From: Misgurnus anguillicaudatus
Lineage: Eukaryota > Chordata > Actinopteri > Cypriniformes > Cobitidae
Length of the DNA stretch: 64,000 nt
Reading direction: 5' to 3'
Assembly (NCBI RefSeq): GCF_027580225.2
Contig: NC_073354.2
Coordinates: 12,938,501-13,002,500, forward strand
Made by a program: the position numbers and the translations under genes. Of the stretch, positions 47,848 to 60,235 are shown one piece after another. The notes under the pieces were generated by a model. The model made no database searches. It was given only the letters and a program-made list of their open reading frames with translations, and had not been told where the DNA came from. Positions within the stretch are counted from its first letter, which is position 1. Every line of letters starts with the position of its first letter.

Positions 47848-48291
47848 GGGGCCTCATTTATAAAGCGTGCGTACACACAGATTTGATCGTAAAGTGTGCG
47901 TAGGCAAAAATCCACAAAAACGGTCTTTGACGTGGAAAAGTGCTTAGCGCCACGCCAGGGTCTGAGGAGCAGACGTACGCACTTTTGCTTGTCTGATTGC
48001 TGCAGTTTTTTGGAAATATAAGCCATTCTTGCTGTTTGAAATTGGGTTTAAACATTGATAAGCGGACTTTTATATGTCTGACATTAATTACGCATCGTTT
48101 AAAGACGGAGATCTGAAACTGCTCGGCTGCGCGCACAAGTTCAAGTTCATATGCGATTTATAGATTTGAAAGGGGTACGCGCGTTTTCTGCGCGTACGTT
48201 CGGTTTATGAATCACACGTACGCATTTTTGTTAAATGATCGTAAGATCAATGTAGGATGGTTTTTACGCGGCATTTTATAAATGAGGCCCC
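47848..48291. mobile_element. GGGGCCTCATTTATAAA MITE, 444 bp
   Basis: Inverted ends GGGGCCTCATTTATAAAGCG / GGGGCCTCATTTATAAAATG. Subterminal CGTACGCA and GCGTACG words. No coding capacity. Confidence 0.9.
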
Positions 48292-48544
48292 TGGAAACTA
48301 ACTTGACGTCTTAATTTGAAGCGAAAATGTGTGTGTGGCTTGTGTAAAACTGTGATCAATCTTACTCAAATATTTTTTGAATGATTGAGCCAAAGCCAAA
48401 AAGCATTAGGTTGTGCTCCGCTCTCGCCCATTTTTCCTCAAACTATATCATCACAGTGCAGGTGAAACAGGCTGATGACATCTCCACAAATTGCTCTTAA
48501 ATAAAATTAACCGTGCACATTTAGTAAGTTCCTACAAAAAGAAA

Positions 48545-48735
48545 TAAAATGACTGCACAGGCTGGTGCAGGGAATTGTGGGTTGGGTTCAGGCCAGGGTT
48601 GTGAGCTCTTTGTTGATGGACTGCAGTGATGCCAGCAGTTCTAGAAGCTGCTGTTTCTGTGGTCATATTTGGCAGTGGGATGAGAGCTGAGGAGGGCTTT
48701 AGACAGAACCCACACCAGTACCTCCAGAACTCCAT
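48545..48735. repeat. Dispersed 190-bp repeat, copy 1
   Basis: About 80% similar to 50945-51140 over its length (CAGGCTGGTGCAGGGAATTG, GTGGGTTGGGTTC). On the minus strand one frame reads LASLQSINKELTTL, and the second copy has PLQSINKKLTTLA, so the parent sequence may have been coding. Both copies carry stops. Confidence 0.6.
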
Positions 48736-48974
48736 TGGGGTTATGGTATAGACTATTCATCCTAGTGCGAGACTTGGCAAAGCCATGTCTTTAATTTTTG
48801 CACTTTATTTTACTGGTCTTGTGATATCTAAGAGCTGTTTACATGATGACATTTTTAACCAAAAGTTTTGAAAACAAGTTTCAAATGAATGGTTTAGAAA
48901 ATGACACATACTCTTTTTGTGTAAATGACAAAAACATGAATCTGTGAAAATTTCAACATCATGGGTATGTGTAT

Positions 48975-49997
48975 CAGGGGCGTCATGCACCAATTTTTTT
49001 TAAGGGGGCACAGTGTCAACAGCTCACAGAAATTTGTGCATACACAGACATCAAACGAAATATTATAGAGCTTTCAGTCTTTTCCATGGCACTTACATTT
49101 CTAACAATCTGAAAACCCTGCTTTAATGCAAAAACCTCCAAAATAAAAGTGATGACTAACTTTAATATCAAACACTATTCAATCGGAATAATGACACATT
49201 TGCATCATATTTACATCTGAAACGGCATGTTTTATTTATTTAAGTCTTAATGGCTTGTTTAATTGTGTCATTAATGCATTTTGCACAACAACTGCATTAT
49301 CATATAAAATTAATGCAATTTTAAATCCATAAAGTATATAAACAAAGAAAATGACATAAGCTATGGCCACGTGATTGATTTTAATGTTCAATAATGATTT
49401 TAAAAAATATGTTTAGATAAAATTATTAGAGGAACGGATTTTTGCATTAAATTTTACCTCATATGTGAGCATGTGAGAATCCGCGCCCGCGTGAACTCTG
49501 GCGAACTTTGGCGTTGTGCCAAGAAGATGAATCTCTACTAATATAACGTTGAGACGGTCACATTTAAAACCATAGATTTTCTACACAGAGGAGGTTAACT
49601 GCACATTACCGTACTGGGGTTTGGAAATGTTGTGAGAGTTTCTAACACGTTTTAATTCCTCAGATAGCCAAATGCAGCAGCAAGCCAGCAACAGGAGAGA
49701 GCTCGTGAGCGCGCACAGACGCTGATTACGTCTGCGACTGCAATGACTGCAGCACCAGCTGCCGCCAGAATAAAAGTAATGTAACATAATCAAAACACTA
49801 TCAAAACGGCGAAAATCTCCGAAAAGTGACAAGGATGCAGCACAGAATGTATAATAGTGTGCATATTAAATAGATTAAAAGTCAAATAACAGATTAATGG
49901 ACGCTTATTTGATTTTGAGGTTGTATGCAAAATCCATTGGCTCAAAAAAACCAAGGGGGCAGGTGCCCCCTTAGTTTGAATGGGCATGACGCCTCTG
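48975..49997. mobile_element. hAT-like element, 1023 bp, with perfect TSD
   Basis: Inverted ends CAGGGGCGTCATGCACCAA / CAGAGGCGTCATGCCCATTC. Perfect 8-bp duplication ATGTGTAT at 48967-48974 and 49998-50005. The subterminal AAGGGGGCA also recurs near the right end. No transposase frame. Confidence 0.94.
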
Positions 49998-50944
49998 ATG
50001 TGTATTATGTATTCGTCGACACAAGGTGTGTAAAACCATGACACCAATGGTCGCCTACTGAATAGGACTGTGTTTAGGCTGATCAAGATAATGAGTTTTA
50101 TTAATGCTTCTTCAACAAAGCTTACGAAGTGATGTCACTTTAAAGTAGTAATAAACCAACCCCAAACTGTTCAAACAAAACTGTTCAATGCTTTTGCCAT
50201 CTTGATTGTATTTATTGCTCTGTAGTAGAATGCCTAAGTATACTGGCGTGTAGTGTTTCTTTACAAAGTAGCATTGCCATCTACTGGCCTGACATAATAC
50301 AGCATATTATTTTAGTAGGTTCCTCGTGAATTGGATAGGGTCTTATTTGTGGATCCTCGTTTCCTTTCCTCACTTCCTATCCTTGTGTCTTAGCATTAAA
50401 AATAAGGAAAGTCAAAGCATTAAGTGAAATGGCATACCCTCACTTTCTGTATAAAGCTAATTCTCTATTATCAAATTATTATGTGCTTTAAAAATCTAAA
50501 ATATTTAACAAGAAAATACAGTTAAATACACGAGTAAAGTTTGTAGCCTTACTACATTAAAATAAAGACATTCTTAAAAGTGCTGTATACATGAATATTA
50601 AATATACCGTCTGAAACGGGTCTACATTTACAATAATTGTATGATTAATACCAACATTTATGCATGTTTACAGACGTGATGTGGTGAAGGGGAAGGCATT
50701 AATACGTGCGATAAAACACATCCGCATAGTATCCTCACTCACGACTCCTCGGAAAGTCTTCTAACTCATTGTTCCTCGCCTCCTCGCAGTGCAATTTAAG
50801 AATGGAGATGTAGGAGCGAGGAAACGAGGAAGCATATTGAGAAACACCTATAGTTTTGACTTAAGTTGTGAAATGTAAACTCAATTTTTAAAAAACACAA
50901 AAAAAGCGTCATTTAAATGTGCCCCGTTAATTTTCTTACAAAAT

Positions 50945-51140
50945 GAAATAACTTCACAGGCTGGTGCAGGGAATTGTGGGTTGGGTTCATGCCAGAGTTG
51001 TGAGCTTTTTGTTGATGGATTGCAGTGGTGCCATGTAGAGCAATTCTGTTTCTGTGGTTATGTTTGGCTGTAGGATGAGAGACAACAAGAGCTTTAGGCA
51101 GAACCCACGAAGCACCAAAATACTCCAGTGAGGTTCCTGT
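50945..51140. repeat. Dispersed 190-bp repeat, copy 2
   Basis: Direct-orientation partner of 48545-48735, with several small gaps. Confidence 0.6.
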
Positions 51141-51756
51141 ACTCTTTCCAATGTTAAATTTCTACCACTCTGTGATTCCCTTTTTATGTTGGCATTCAAA
51201 TTGTATTTCACAAGTCTTGCAGTGACTAAGTCCCCAAAATGACTCCAGATACAGTAAATCAGGTTAGAAACACAAAACAGACAGATCCATACCTGTCAAC
51301 ATTTGGATTTCAAAATCAGGGAGATTGCAAAAAGTGACAGTCTGCGTTCGTTTTAATAGCACTAAAATTATATTATAAATATACTATAGCATGAAAAACA
51401 ACGATTAACAGCATAAGGATTATTTGAGGATCTATTTGAGGAAAACCCTTCTACCCCTCTATTTTCAGCAGCCTCCCCATATGTTTCGGGAGATAGGTGT
51501 AAAATACAGGAGACTCTCTGGAAAAACGGGAGGGTTGACAGGTATAGACAGATCACTTGCCCTTGTAACTTTGTATGAATACCTTTACACATGCATGACT
51601 ATGTCATCTAATTAAGGTTCCAAAAAGAGTTCTTTATAGCGATATAATAAACATTTTTGGTTCCCCAAAGTCAATTTTAATAGGTTAAAATAATTTTTCC
51701 ATACAAAGAACATTTTGTGCAACAGAATGTGGACGTTAAGTTCTTTTTAGCACCAT

Positions 51757-53314
51757 ACACTATAAAAAAAGTTGGTTCAACTTAAAAAAGTAAGTTACCT
51801 GGTTGCCTTCAAATTTTTTGTTAATTCAAAGTTAAAAACGATTTAACTTTTTTGAGTTAAAGGATAATTCCGGTATTTAACACTTTGAGTCTCATTTCTG
51901 TTTTGTTTTGGATGAACTACAGTGATGGACACAGAAATTTTGAATATGGGCCGTGTCTTGAGTTTTTGACTCGTTTAGAAGCGTCTCTTGACTGCTTCAG
52001 AATGGAAGTCAATGGCCATGCACAAACATGTCATTAAAACAACACTTAACATTCATTTTCAAAACTGTGCTACTCACCGAGTGGTTCGTGGTGTTCGTTG
52101 ATGATTAAAAACAAGTTGTGTAGCGAAATACAGTTTCTGTCGTGTTTTATTTGGCATTTTGTAAAATTTCATTGACTTCTCTTGGAAGACTCATTGTTCG
52201 CTGATATATCACTCCGCCGCCGGGAAACAGAAAAGGGACTGTTTACATGTGGTTGTAGTTTTTTCGCTCGGTTTCTCTCAGAAGAAATTTTTCCCATATT
52301 TGTAGGGCTGGACCAGAATATTCGAATATTCGTTCCGTGGGTTGACATTCGATTTTCAGTTTTGAGATTCGAATATATATATAAATATTTTACAGCGTTA
52401 ATGGAGAGCTTTTGCCAAGCAGGAAGTGCGCTTCACGCTCCCGCTCTATAGGTGGCGCAGAGAGACCAACATCCATAGCCAACAGCCACCAAACGCACAC
52501 CAGTGGAAGAGATCGCCTCAAACGGAAAGCGCGCTTCCTGCTTTGGCATTCACGGTAATAGTGTTGTAAATAACGTTCAGTTTCTTGCAAAAACTGATTG
52601 ATTTGCTTCACAAGACGTCAATATGTCACACGGAGTTATGGGGGATTACTGTTGTATTGGATATATATGCTTTAGCTCTTAAAGTGTGCGGATCTGTTGA
52701 CTTGCATGACGGAGCACCGGGGTTTCTGCAAAATATTTTCTTTATTGTTTTGCTGATGAAAAAACATATTCGATGGTGTAAGTGTTATAAATAAACTTGA
52801 TTTTGAAAGTATGCTACCGTTTTATTACAGTTTGTTGGACTACGTTCATTCATGCTTCAGACTCAAATATAGAGCGGAAGTATATACGCGGTTGTGAGGT
52901 ATCTGAAAAAATAGTTCCACTATAGCAAATAACACGGATTGAAATCATACATTGCGGCAATATATTTGTTTTTAATCATCAACGAACACCACAAACCACT
53001 TGGTGAGTAGTACAGTTTTGAAAATGAACGTTAAGTGTTGTTTTAATGACATGTTTGTGCATGGCCATTGACTTCCATTCTGAAGCAGTCAAGAGACGCT
53101 TCTAAACGAGTCAAAAAATCAAGACACGACCCATTGTCAAAATTTCTGTGTCCATCACTGTAGTTCATTCAAAACAAACCAGAAATTAGACTCAAAGTGT
53201 TAAATACCGGAATTATCCTTTAACTAATATTTTAAAGTTGAATGAACTCAAAATTTTAAGACAACCTGGTATCTTACTTTTTTAAGTTGAACCAACAAAT
53301 ATTTTTACAGCGTG
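51757..53314. mobile_element. Outer foldback element (CCTGGTTGCC family)
   Basis: Left arm GTTGGTTCAACTTAAAAAAG then TAAGTTACCTGGTTGCCTTC; the right arm is its complement at about 53250-53305 (CAACCTGGTATCTTAC, TTAAGTTGAACCAAC). The arms are separated by the TTAA element of 51857-53223. This is a host-guest nest. Confidence 0.85.
51857..53223. mobile_element. TTAA long-arm foldback, 1.37 kb
   Basis: Bounded by TTAA. Both arms are about 250 bases: TTAAAGGATAATTCCGGTAT inward to GAACACCAC(G/A)AACCAC and GATGATTAAAAACAA, mirrored at about 52970-53223. Loop about 860 bp, including a TAGGGCTGGACCAGAATATT block at 52306 that looks like one end of a further element whose other end was not found. 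Confidence 0.88.
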
Positions 53315-54018
53315 CAATAAAATAATTTGTAATTTGGATTTATGTGTATTAGGTAAACATTCATAATCATGCAGACCTAATATTTGTTTAAAATTGACCT
53401 CAGTGCTGAACAAATCGAATCTGAAAAACTGAACAGAACTACATGCACTGTTTCTGCCTTTTTAATGGATTTATTAGTTTGTATGTGGAGGGCTTTATGA
53501 GACATTTGGCATACAGTTAAACCACACTGTATACCAAAATATTACTCATGGGTACAAGAGGAGCACTGTACCTGTACTGGAAGTCATGGAGCAGCTGTCC
53601 AATAAGGATGGGAATCAAGGCCGGATCGAAGGGCGGGCGCTGCAGGAAGGATGTCAGGGGGCTCAGAGGATCTTTTCACCCTTCAGCCCACTGTGAGGAG
53701 GGGCGGCAGGGCCGGGCTCCTCTTTCCACTTCCTAGGGAAATAGAGCACATTCCTGAATCTAACCTTAGAAATGCACAGGAATAAAGAGAGGTGGGGTTT
53801 TTATTTGCACAACTAACAAAGATGTCAAAGTTGAACGCATAGGTGAACGATGACGCATGACTGCAGTGTGTCACAGTTGTATTTTGGTGCCATTAAAAAC
53901 ATTGTTTTAAACAAGACAGAATGAGGATAAATGTCACACAATGCATTGAGGTGTTTGGAATATACAGGAGTTCAGCTTTAAGAAGAATTTAGGCTTGGCA
54001 AAAAAATACCCACGGCAC

Positions 54019-54812
54019 CAGTGGCGGCTCGTGACTGCTCATTTGAGGGACGCTAATTCAAAACATGTGTACTTCGGAGTATCATGTGTGTTGCTTGCGT
54101 TTTCAAAATATGTGTTTGTTGTGTTTTGTTAACCATGTGCATCACGTGTTTTGTCAAAATAAGTGCCTGCTGCACACATGTTGAAACTGTTTATGATAAA
54201 AGAGACGCTCATGTTCACAAAATACACGCAAGACACTCACTTAAAGCAACACCAAAGAGGTTTTTTTACCTTAAAATAACGTTTCCAAAAAAGTTTCAGT
54301 GGTTCATCCACACAAAACAGGGTGAATGGCGCTTTCACATTCGCTTTGCAGCCCTCTATCGGCCAAAACCGCACTAAAGAAGTTTCCAACCGTCGGGTAG
54401 TGGTCATGTAGTTCGAGTTAAAACTACAAAAACTTGCTTTACGGCAGACCTACAATCCAATCATAGCCATCTATGCTGCAGTATTTACGACAGTGGTAAT
54501 GAACAATTACGCTTCTAACCTGTAGGGGGAGCAAAGAGCCAGAGTTCTTTAGTGTTGCTTTAACACTAAACTCTGATTACGTATGAGATTATGCGAGTAT
54601 CTGGCAAACGCGAGCGTTTCTTTTATCATAAACCCTTTAGACGCGTCTGCAGCAGGCACTTATTTTGACAAAACACGTCATGCACACACGATCTCTCGAT
54701 GCGGAGAACACATAATTTGAACAAAGGAACCACACACATGACGAACTACATACATGTTGTGACGAACTTCGCATCGAGCTTCCTCGAAAAAAGAAGTCAC
54801 CGGCCGCCACTG
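54019..54812. mobile_element. hAT-like element (CAGTGGCGGC family) copy 1, with insert
   Basis: Inverted ends CAGTGGCGGCTCGTGACT / CAGTGGCGGCCGGTGACTTC. 8-bp duplication with one mismatch, CACGGCAC / CACAGCAC, at 54011-54018 and 54813-54820. The arms carry several pairs such as CAAAATAAGTGCCTGCTGCA. A TTAA element (54241-54563) sits in the middle; without it the element is about 471 bp, like the 452-bp copy at 61380-61831. Confidence 0.92.
54241..54563. mobile_element. TTAA element, family D copy 1 (nested)
   Basis: Ends TTAAAGCAACACCAAAGAGG / TTAAAGCAACACTAAAGAAC, bounded by TTAA, within the hAT at 54019-54812. It shares its end sequence with 60236-60520, but the interior differs. Confidence 0.88.
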
Positions 54813-55131
54813 CACAGCACATATGCAAGTTTATAAAGACATAGCTCGGGTCAATGACAAAATATTGTAAAGGAGGATGAGCAAATATTACCAGATAAAC
54901 TTGGAATCAATACATTTTTATTACCTTTTTGCTTGTTTATCTTTGCATTTTTTTGTATATTTGAATAAAACTCAGATTTCATAATACAATGTGGTTTGCC
55001 ATTTTGCCAAATTATGAAACAAAATATTCAATAAACCCCTAAACGTTTAGGGTCAGTTTTCCAGACAGGATTTAATTCTAGCAAGACTAAAATGCTTGTT
55101 TGAAAACAGCTTGTGTTGACATATCTTAACA

Positions 55132-55328
55132 CAGGGGTGTCCAATACGTCCAGTCGATCGCAAAGGCAATGCTGGTAGTAATGGTGACAGCCCTAAATTA
55201 TGCAGTATAGTCCTAACACACATTTAAAGTGTTATTAAAAAAATTAACTGTGTTTATTAGCAGGTAGGTCTTGTAGGCTTTATCATTTTAAAAGTAGATC
55301 GCCACACAAAAAAGTCTGGACACCCCTG
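55132..55328. mobile_element. hAT MITE, 197 bp, with perfect TSD
   Basis: Inverted ends CAGGGGTGTCCAATACGTCC / CAGGGGTGTCCAGACTTTT. Perfect 8-bp duplication TCTTAACA at 55124-55131 and 55329-55336. Confidence 0.95.
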
Positions 55329-55412
55329 TCTTAACATATAGGCTATCAGTGCCATTGTTTTGTCTCAAAATGCACACCAGTATATTTTTTTCAAGGTATG
55401 TTTGTAAAAACT

Positions 55413-55620
55413 ACACTGTAAAAAATTAGCTGTAATTATGTAGCTGGTTGCCAGTAACTTACTGTAGAAGATAAAGACTAAAAACATTTCATGTTCATTT
55501 GACTTTAAACAAACTGTTGCGAGCAAAAAACATAAATGTAAAATCTACAGTAAGTTACTGGCAGCTAGTTGCCAGTAATACCCAGTAATACTGTAATTTC
55601 TACAGAATTTTTTACAGTGT
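55413..55620. mobile_element. ACACTGTAAAAAAT MITE copy 1
   Basis: Inverted ends ACACTGTAAAAAATTAGCTG / ACACTGTAAAAAATTCTGTA. An inner pair, GGTTGCCAGTAACTTACTGT with its complement, forms a long hairpin. Confidence 0.85.
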
Positions 55621-55782
55621 ACTTAAATATCCTAAAATAACTAAGGCCTAGTCCTGGTTTAATCTAAACCCTGTTTGGGAAACCACCACTTAGTGTTTGG
55701 TCCATTCTGTACCATACATCTCATATTTTGATGGTTTAATCTAACCTAAGAGTCACTGAAAGCAAAAATTGTATAGAAGAAA

Positions 55783-56201
55783 ACACTGTAAAAAATCCGT
55801 AGAAATTACAATAGTATTGCAGCTGGATTGCCGGTAAATTACCGTAGATTTAAATTTATGTTATTTACTGGCAAGAGTCTGTTCAAAGTTGAATAATTTC
55901 CAAACATCAACAAGTCTTTATCTTTACAGAATAAAACTATACAATAACAGCCTCATGCAAAGCATTCTGGGAACCAGAAATCATCATCAAACTTTTTCTG
56001 TTTTTTTTGCTTCAGATTTTGTTTCCCAGAATGTTTTGCTTGATGCTGTTTTTCTAGTTTTATTCTGTAAAGACAAATACTTGTAAATGTTTAATGTTCA
56101 TTTAACTTCGAACAAAATGTTGCAGGTAATAACATAAATTTAAATCTACAGTAAGTTACCGGCAACCCAGCTGCACATTTCTACGGAATTTTTTTACAGT
56201 G
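55783..56201. mobile_element. ACACTGTAAAAAAT MITE copy 2, with inner foldback
   Basis: Left end ACACTGTAAAAAATCCGTAG; the right end, complemented, is CACTGTAAAAAAATTCCGTA. The centre holds a separate foldback (TCTTTACAGAATAAAACTA with TAGTTTTATTCTGTAAAGA at about 55920-56073). This suggests an element inside an element. Confidence 0.82.
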
Positions 56202-56205
56202 AAGG

Positions 56206-56400
56206 TAAAAAAGCTGTCACTGGGACACAACCCTTTCAAAAGGCCCTAATATGTACCATTTAGGTATACTGTATAGATATGTAAATTTAAAGTACCAATA
56301 TGTACCAATGTACACCTTTGAGGTACTAATATGCAACCTTTAGGTACAAAAATGTACTTTTCGAAACGATAGCCTATCTGCCCAAGTGAAAGCTTTAGTG
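56206..56400. mobile_element. GTAC-rich element, copy 4 (degenerate)
   Basis: Blocks AATATGTACCATTTAGGTA, AGTACCAATATGTACC and GGTACTAATATGC in order, as in the other copies. The ends are worn. Confidence 0.6.
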
Positions 56401-57789
56401 CCTGTCAGGTCAGTGCACGTTGTCACATGTCTGTACAATTTATAAATTAAAATTTTGTTGGTAAAGCCAAGGGCTTATTATTTTATATGTTACCATTTTT
56501 GCTGTTTTTATTATTTGTTTTGCATAATTGTTGACAAAGTGGAAAGAAATGTAATACCAAAGACGTACAGAAGCAGGGTAGGTGTATTTTTAGACCCATT
56601 ACTTTGAGTAATATTTAGTAGAGTCAAAACTGACTACTATAGCTCAGATCTTTTCTAATATGATGAAAGTGTTGTATGTGGGTGTTTAAAACCACAGCAC
56701 AATTTTTGTGGTAAATCCATTATGCATAACGACAACAATTCCAGACATGAATCCATGCACAGCAGCATTTACCTTTCCCATGAAACCACATGTGTAGGTG
56801 GGTCTTACGGGAATTAATCAAACTCTGATTTCTAAAGGATTTTCCTGGAGCTCAATTGAATTTTCTCAGATTTACAGCATTAAAACAATATCTCTGAATT
56901 TCCGGTTGGCTTTAAATATAATAAAAAAGCAATCCAAAGAACATCCTGCTAATTGCAAACGACAGGATTGGCCCACTTTTTTAATGAATTTTGCTGGGAA
57001 TTTTGTGATCAGATCATAAACCCACTGATAATGAGTAAATCCACATTTATTGTTCATATAATAAAGGTTAAGTAAACATCTTTATTTAGGTTTCGATTTA
57101 ACTAAATCTGATTTACTGCAGTTTGACCTATAAAAAACAATGTTTTTGTCATCTGACTTTCACATACACAATCTGTTTGAACTGTGTGATGGTTCATATC
57201 CTCAAAGATGTTCTCTATAAACATAAAGTAGATGTATGTTCAATGTTTAAGTGGAAATCCATATGGTTAAGGTATCAAAGCTTGGTTGTACTTTGCCACA
57301 CAAGCTGGTACTTTAAATCTCTAAATAAGCATGAATGACTTTCTATGGCTCATTTTATTTGTTCATGAAGTAAAATCATAAACATCAGTGAATGAGAGAT
57401 GGACATGAGTGTGTATTTGTTGCTGTGCACAATTACTGACTTGTAAAATGAGCCATGCGTGTATGTTTAGACCAGATGGTGCAAAGGGGGATTTGATAAA
57501 CTTAACATATGTATGCCATGTGCTTTGTAACAGGTGAATGTGTCAGCTATTGCTAAATAGAAGCTCTGTCTCCATACTTCCCACTGTATCCCTGGATTTT
57601 ATTAGGATGTTGTATACACACTTTAAAGCTATTAGCCTATTAATGTCATAATTGTGTAATTTAAAGTTGCAATTTAAACATGCATGTAGCTTAACACTAC
57701 AATGTTTAACCCTTAAATGCATGACTGTTTTACCAGTCATTGTTCAGGTCTTCAGTGACCTGGAATGTTTATCTATATGCTTCGCTAAC

Positions 57790-57995
57790 ACCTAAGGGCA
57801 ATTAAGTGACTTGAATTTACTTTCCGGCATGTTTCTATGGGGGAAATTAGCGTACCAGACACCCACACTAACACACGGACAACATGCAAACTCCACATAG
57901 AAAGGCTCACTGGCTTGGCCAGATACATCCCATGAACCCTCCAACTGTGAAGCAACTGTGCCAACCACTTAACCACTGTGTTGCCCATCATTTTA
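57790..57995. repeat. Probable ancient vertebrate/teleost repeat fragment
   Basis: It contains GGACAACATGCAAACTCCAC, a word very common in fish interspersed repeats. No ends defined. A minus-strand frame of 163 codons through this region is probably spurious. Confidence 0.4.
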
Positions 57996-58741
57996 AATTG
58001 CTGATAAGAAATAGATTGAGAAATACTAAGAAGGTGGAGGTATAACTTATATATATATGAAATAAAAGAGGAGGGTACTGGATAATGCCCAGGGTCACTA
58101 AAATATGCATCTAAGAGCCTGTCCCCCTTAACACCGTAAATATGTGTTATGTTACTAAAAAAAGTAACAGCTGGTTTTCTCTTTGAAGACACACATGGCA
58201 AGCCAAGCACTGATGTTAGTGGTTGTAAAATGAAAGTGTGCAATGTAACCTGGCAGTATCTATGCAGGTGCATCATAGTTCAATTGGCCATAGAGGATCT
58301 GCATGCACAACATCATTGCATTGCTGTTTATTAAAATCAGACACAAATCTTTTATAAATAAATATTTAAAAAACATTTACAAACATTTATTTCTAATAAT
58401 AGATCTTCCACAACAGAAAACACTTTTCTTAAAGCTGTCCTGCGGGATTTGGGATAATTTCCATAAGAGTGTAAACACATAATTTCTTTAACCATTGAAT
58501 TGTTTTTGTTTTGTTTGGGCGACCAGTGAGAGACAACGTTTGGAGAACTTGTTTGAAAACAATATTTTGCAATCTGTTTTTATGATGCTAGTTTTACAGA
58601 AAACAGACACTAGCTTTCATATTTAGTAAGATAAATCGACCAAACCAAATGTTTGTAAAAATAATAGTAAAAATAGTAACAGTAAATTGGCTTCAAATGG
58701 CAGTAGTGAAATCTCTAATTGAGAATGATCTGATTATGCAT

Positions 58742-59117
58742 TTAAAGGTGCAGTATGTCATTTTTTGAAGGATCTTTTCACAGAAATGCAAAATAATATA
58801 CAAAACTATATTATCAGGGGTGTATAAAGATCTTTCATAATGAACCGTTAAGTGTTTATTACCTTAGAATGAGATGTTTTTATCTACATACACCGAGGGT
58901 CCCCTTCAATGGAAGTGTGCTGCTATTTTTCTACAGAAGCCCTTAACGGACACTTTTTTTACTAAGTTGTCTCCGACGATGACATGTTTGTCCTGTGGCG
59001 CTACTGTAGCTTCTCTATGTGTTTTAAAAGCGAGGGGTGAGCCGTGGACTAAGCCGTTGGTTGCAATTCGCAACCTCACCACTAGATGCCGTTAAAATTG
59101 ACACACTGTATCTTTAA
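58742..59117 (+). mobile_element. TTAA-bounded MITE, family A copy 2
   Basis: 376 bp, ends TTAAAGGTGCAGTATGTCAT / TTAAAGATACAGTGTGTCAA. Close to 3884-4272 along the full length and in the same orientation, 55 kb apart. Confidence 0.9.
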
Positions 59118-59194
59118 TAATAAATACTGTTAATTAGGATACTTTAGCCACTACAATAAAAACACATAAACTAAAAAGCTTGTTTATTGACATT

Positions 59195-59483
59195 ACACTG
59201 TCAGAAAAATGTATAAAACTTTCGGTTGCTGGGGTGTTACCCTTTGTTCTTTACAGGTATATAACCAAATTCAACGTTGTACCTTTTGGGGTACATTACT
59301 GTACCTTAACTATGTAACGTTTCACTGGTACAATGGTTTTTCTTAAAAGCACCCAATTATACAATATAATGTACCCCAAAAGGTACACATTTCAGTGTTG
59401 TATACCTAAAGATACAAAAAGGTACCTCATGGTACCACCCCAGTGACAGAAAAAGTTTTGTACCTTTTTCTGATGTTAAGTGT
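59195..59483. mobile_element. GTAC-rich element, copy 5
   Basis: Left ACACTGTCAGAAAAATGTAT. Arms GTACCTTTTGGGGTACATTA and TGTACCCCAAAAGGTACA pair in the centre, and the right end holds CCCCAGTGACAGAAAAA. It uses the same ends as copies 1-3 with a different interior. Confidence 0.7.
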
Positions 59484-60235
59484 ACTTAACCTTAAAAGCA
59501 ACTTCAGTTCTGTCAAGTCATCGATCTGTTGGTCTTCAATGTCTTGGTATTTATGTCACACTATTGGTGATAATTGACTGAAACTCTCAGAATATTACTG
59601 CCAATAATGTGAGTTCTCTGATAAATGTAAACTGAATCGTTTCCTCAGGCTCTGTATAAGGAGAGCAGTGTGAAGCTTTGAATCTCCTCTGTTGAAGCGG
59701 GTCTTCCTGTTCTGTGTGATCTGTACGGGTCTGGGATTTATCTGATCATCAGATGGACACAGCATGCTGAGACTCACATACCTGAGTCTCAGCTGAAATC
59801 CTTGTGTGTTTGATTAAAGCCAGGAACTGGAGAAGTCCAAGAGTGTTCATGTTAAAATTAAGTAAAGTAAGAATTTCAATGTGCAGGAAACGGCGCATAT
59901 GACGATAACAGCATTGAATGTCTTTTAGTGCCATGTTGGCAGAACAAAGAATATTACAGTACAAACTTTTGTGAGCATTAAAAAACGGACCAAAATAAAC
60001 TGGGCCTATAAGGCTATAAGACTACTTAAGCATAGTCTTAATTGTAACCCTAACTAAACTAAAATACAGAAATAATTATGGCAAGATAAAAGGCCTTTGC
60101 AAATCTTACATTTTCTGCCAATATTTTCTAGTCACTTTTAAATTTTATGTACTTATAGATTTAAGTTTTAAACTACAAATATTTTCAAATGGAGATGTAA
60201 TGAATTGAAAAACTGACCATTTCAGGGGGCTGGGC

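Noticed and set aside
57785..58276. 163-codon minus-strand open frame
   Set aside because: It overlaps a common fish repeat and shows no domain or start context; treated as chance.
59595..59964. Possible first exon of a minus-strand gene (MNTLGLLQFLALIK-like start, CAG|GTATGTG donor-like site)
   Set aside because: No further exons, no family match and no promoter signal; too weak to report as a feature.
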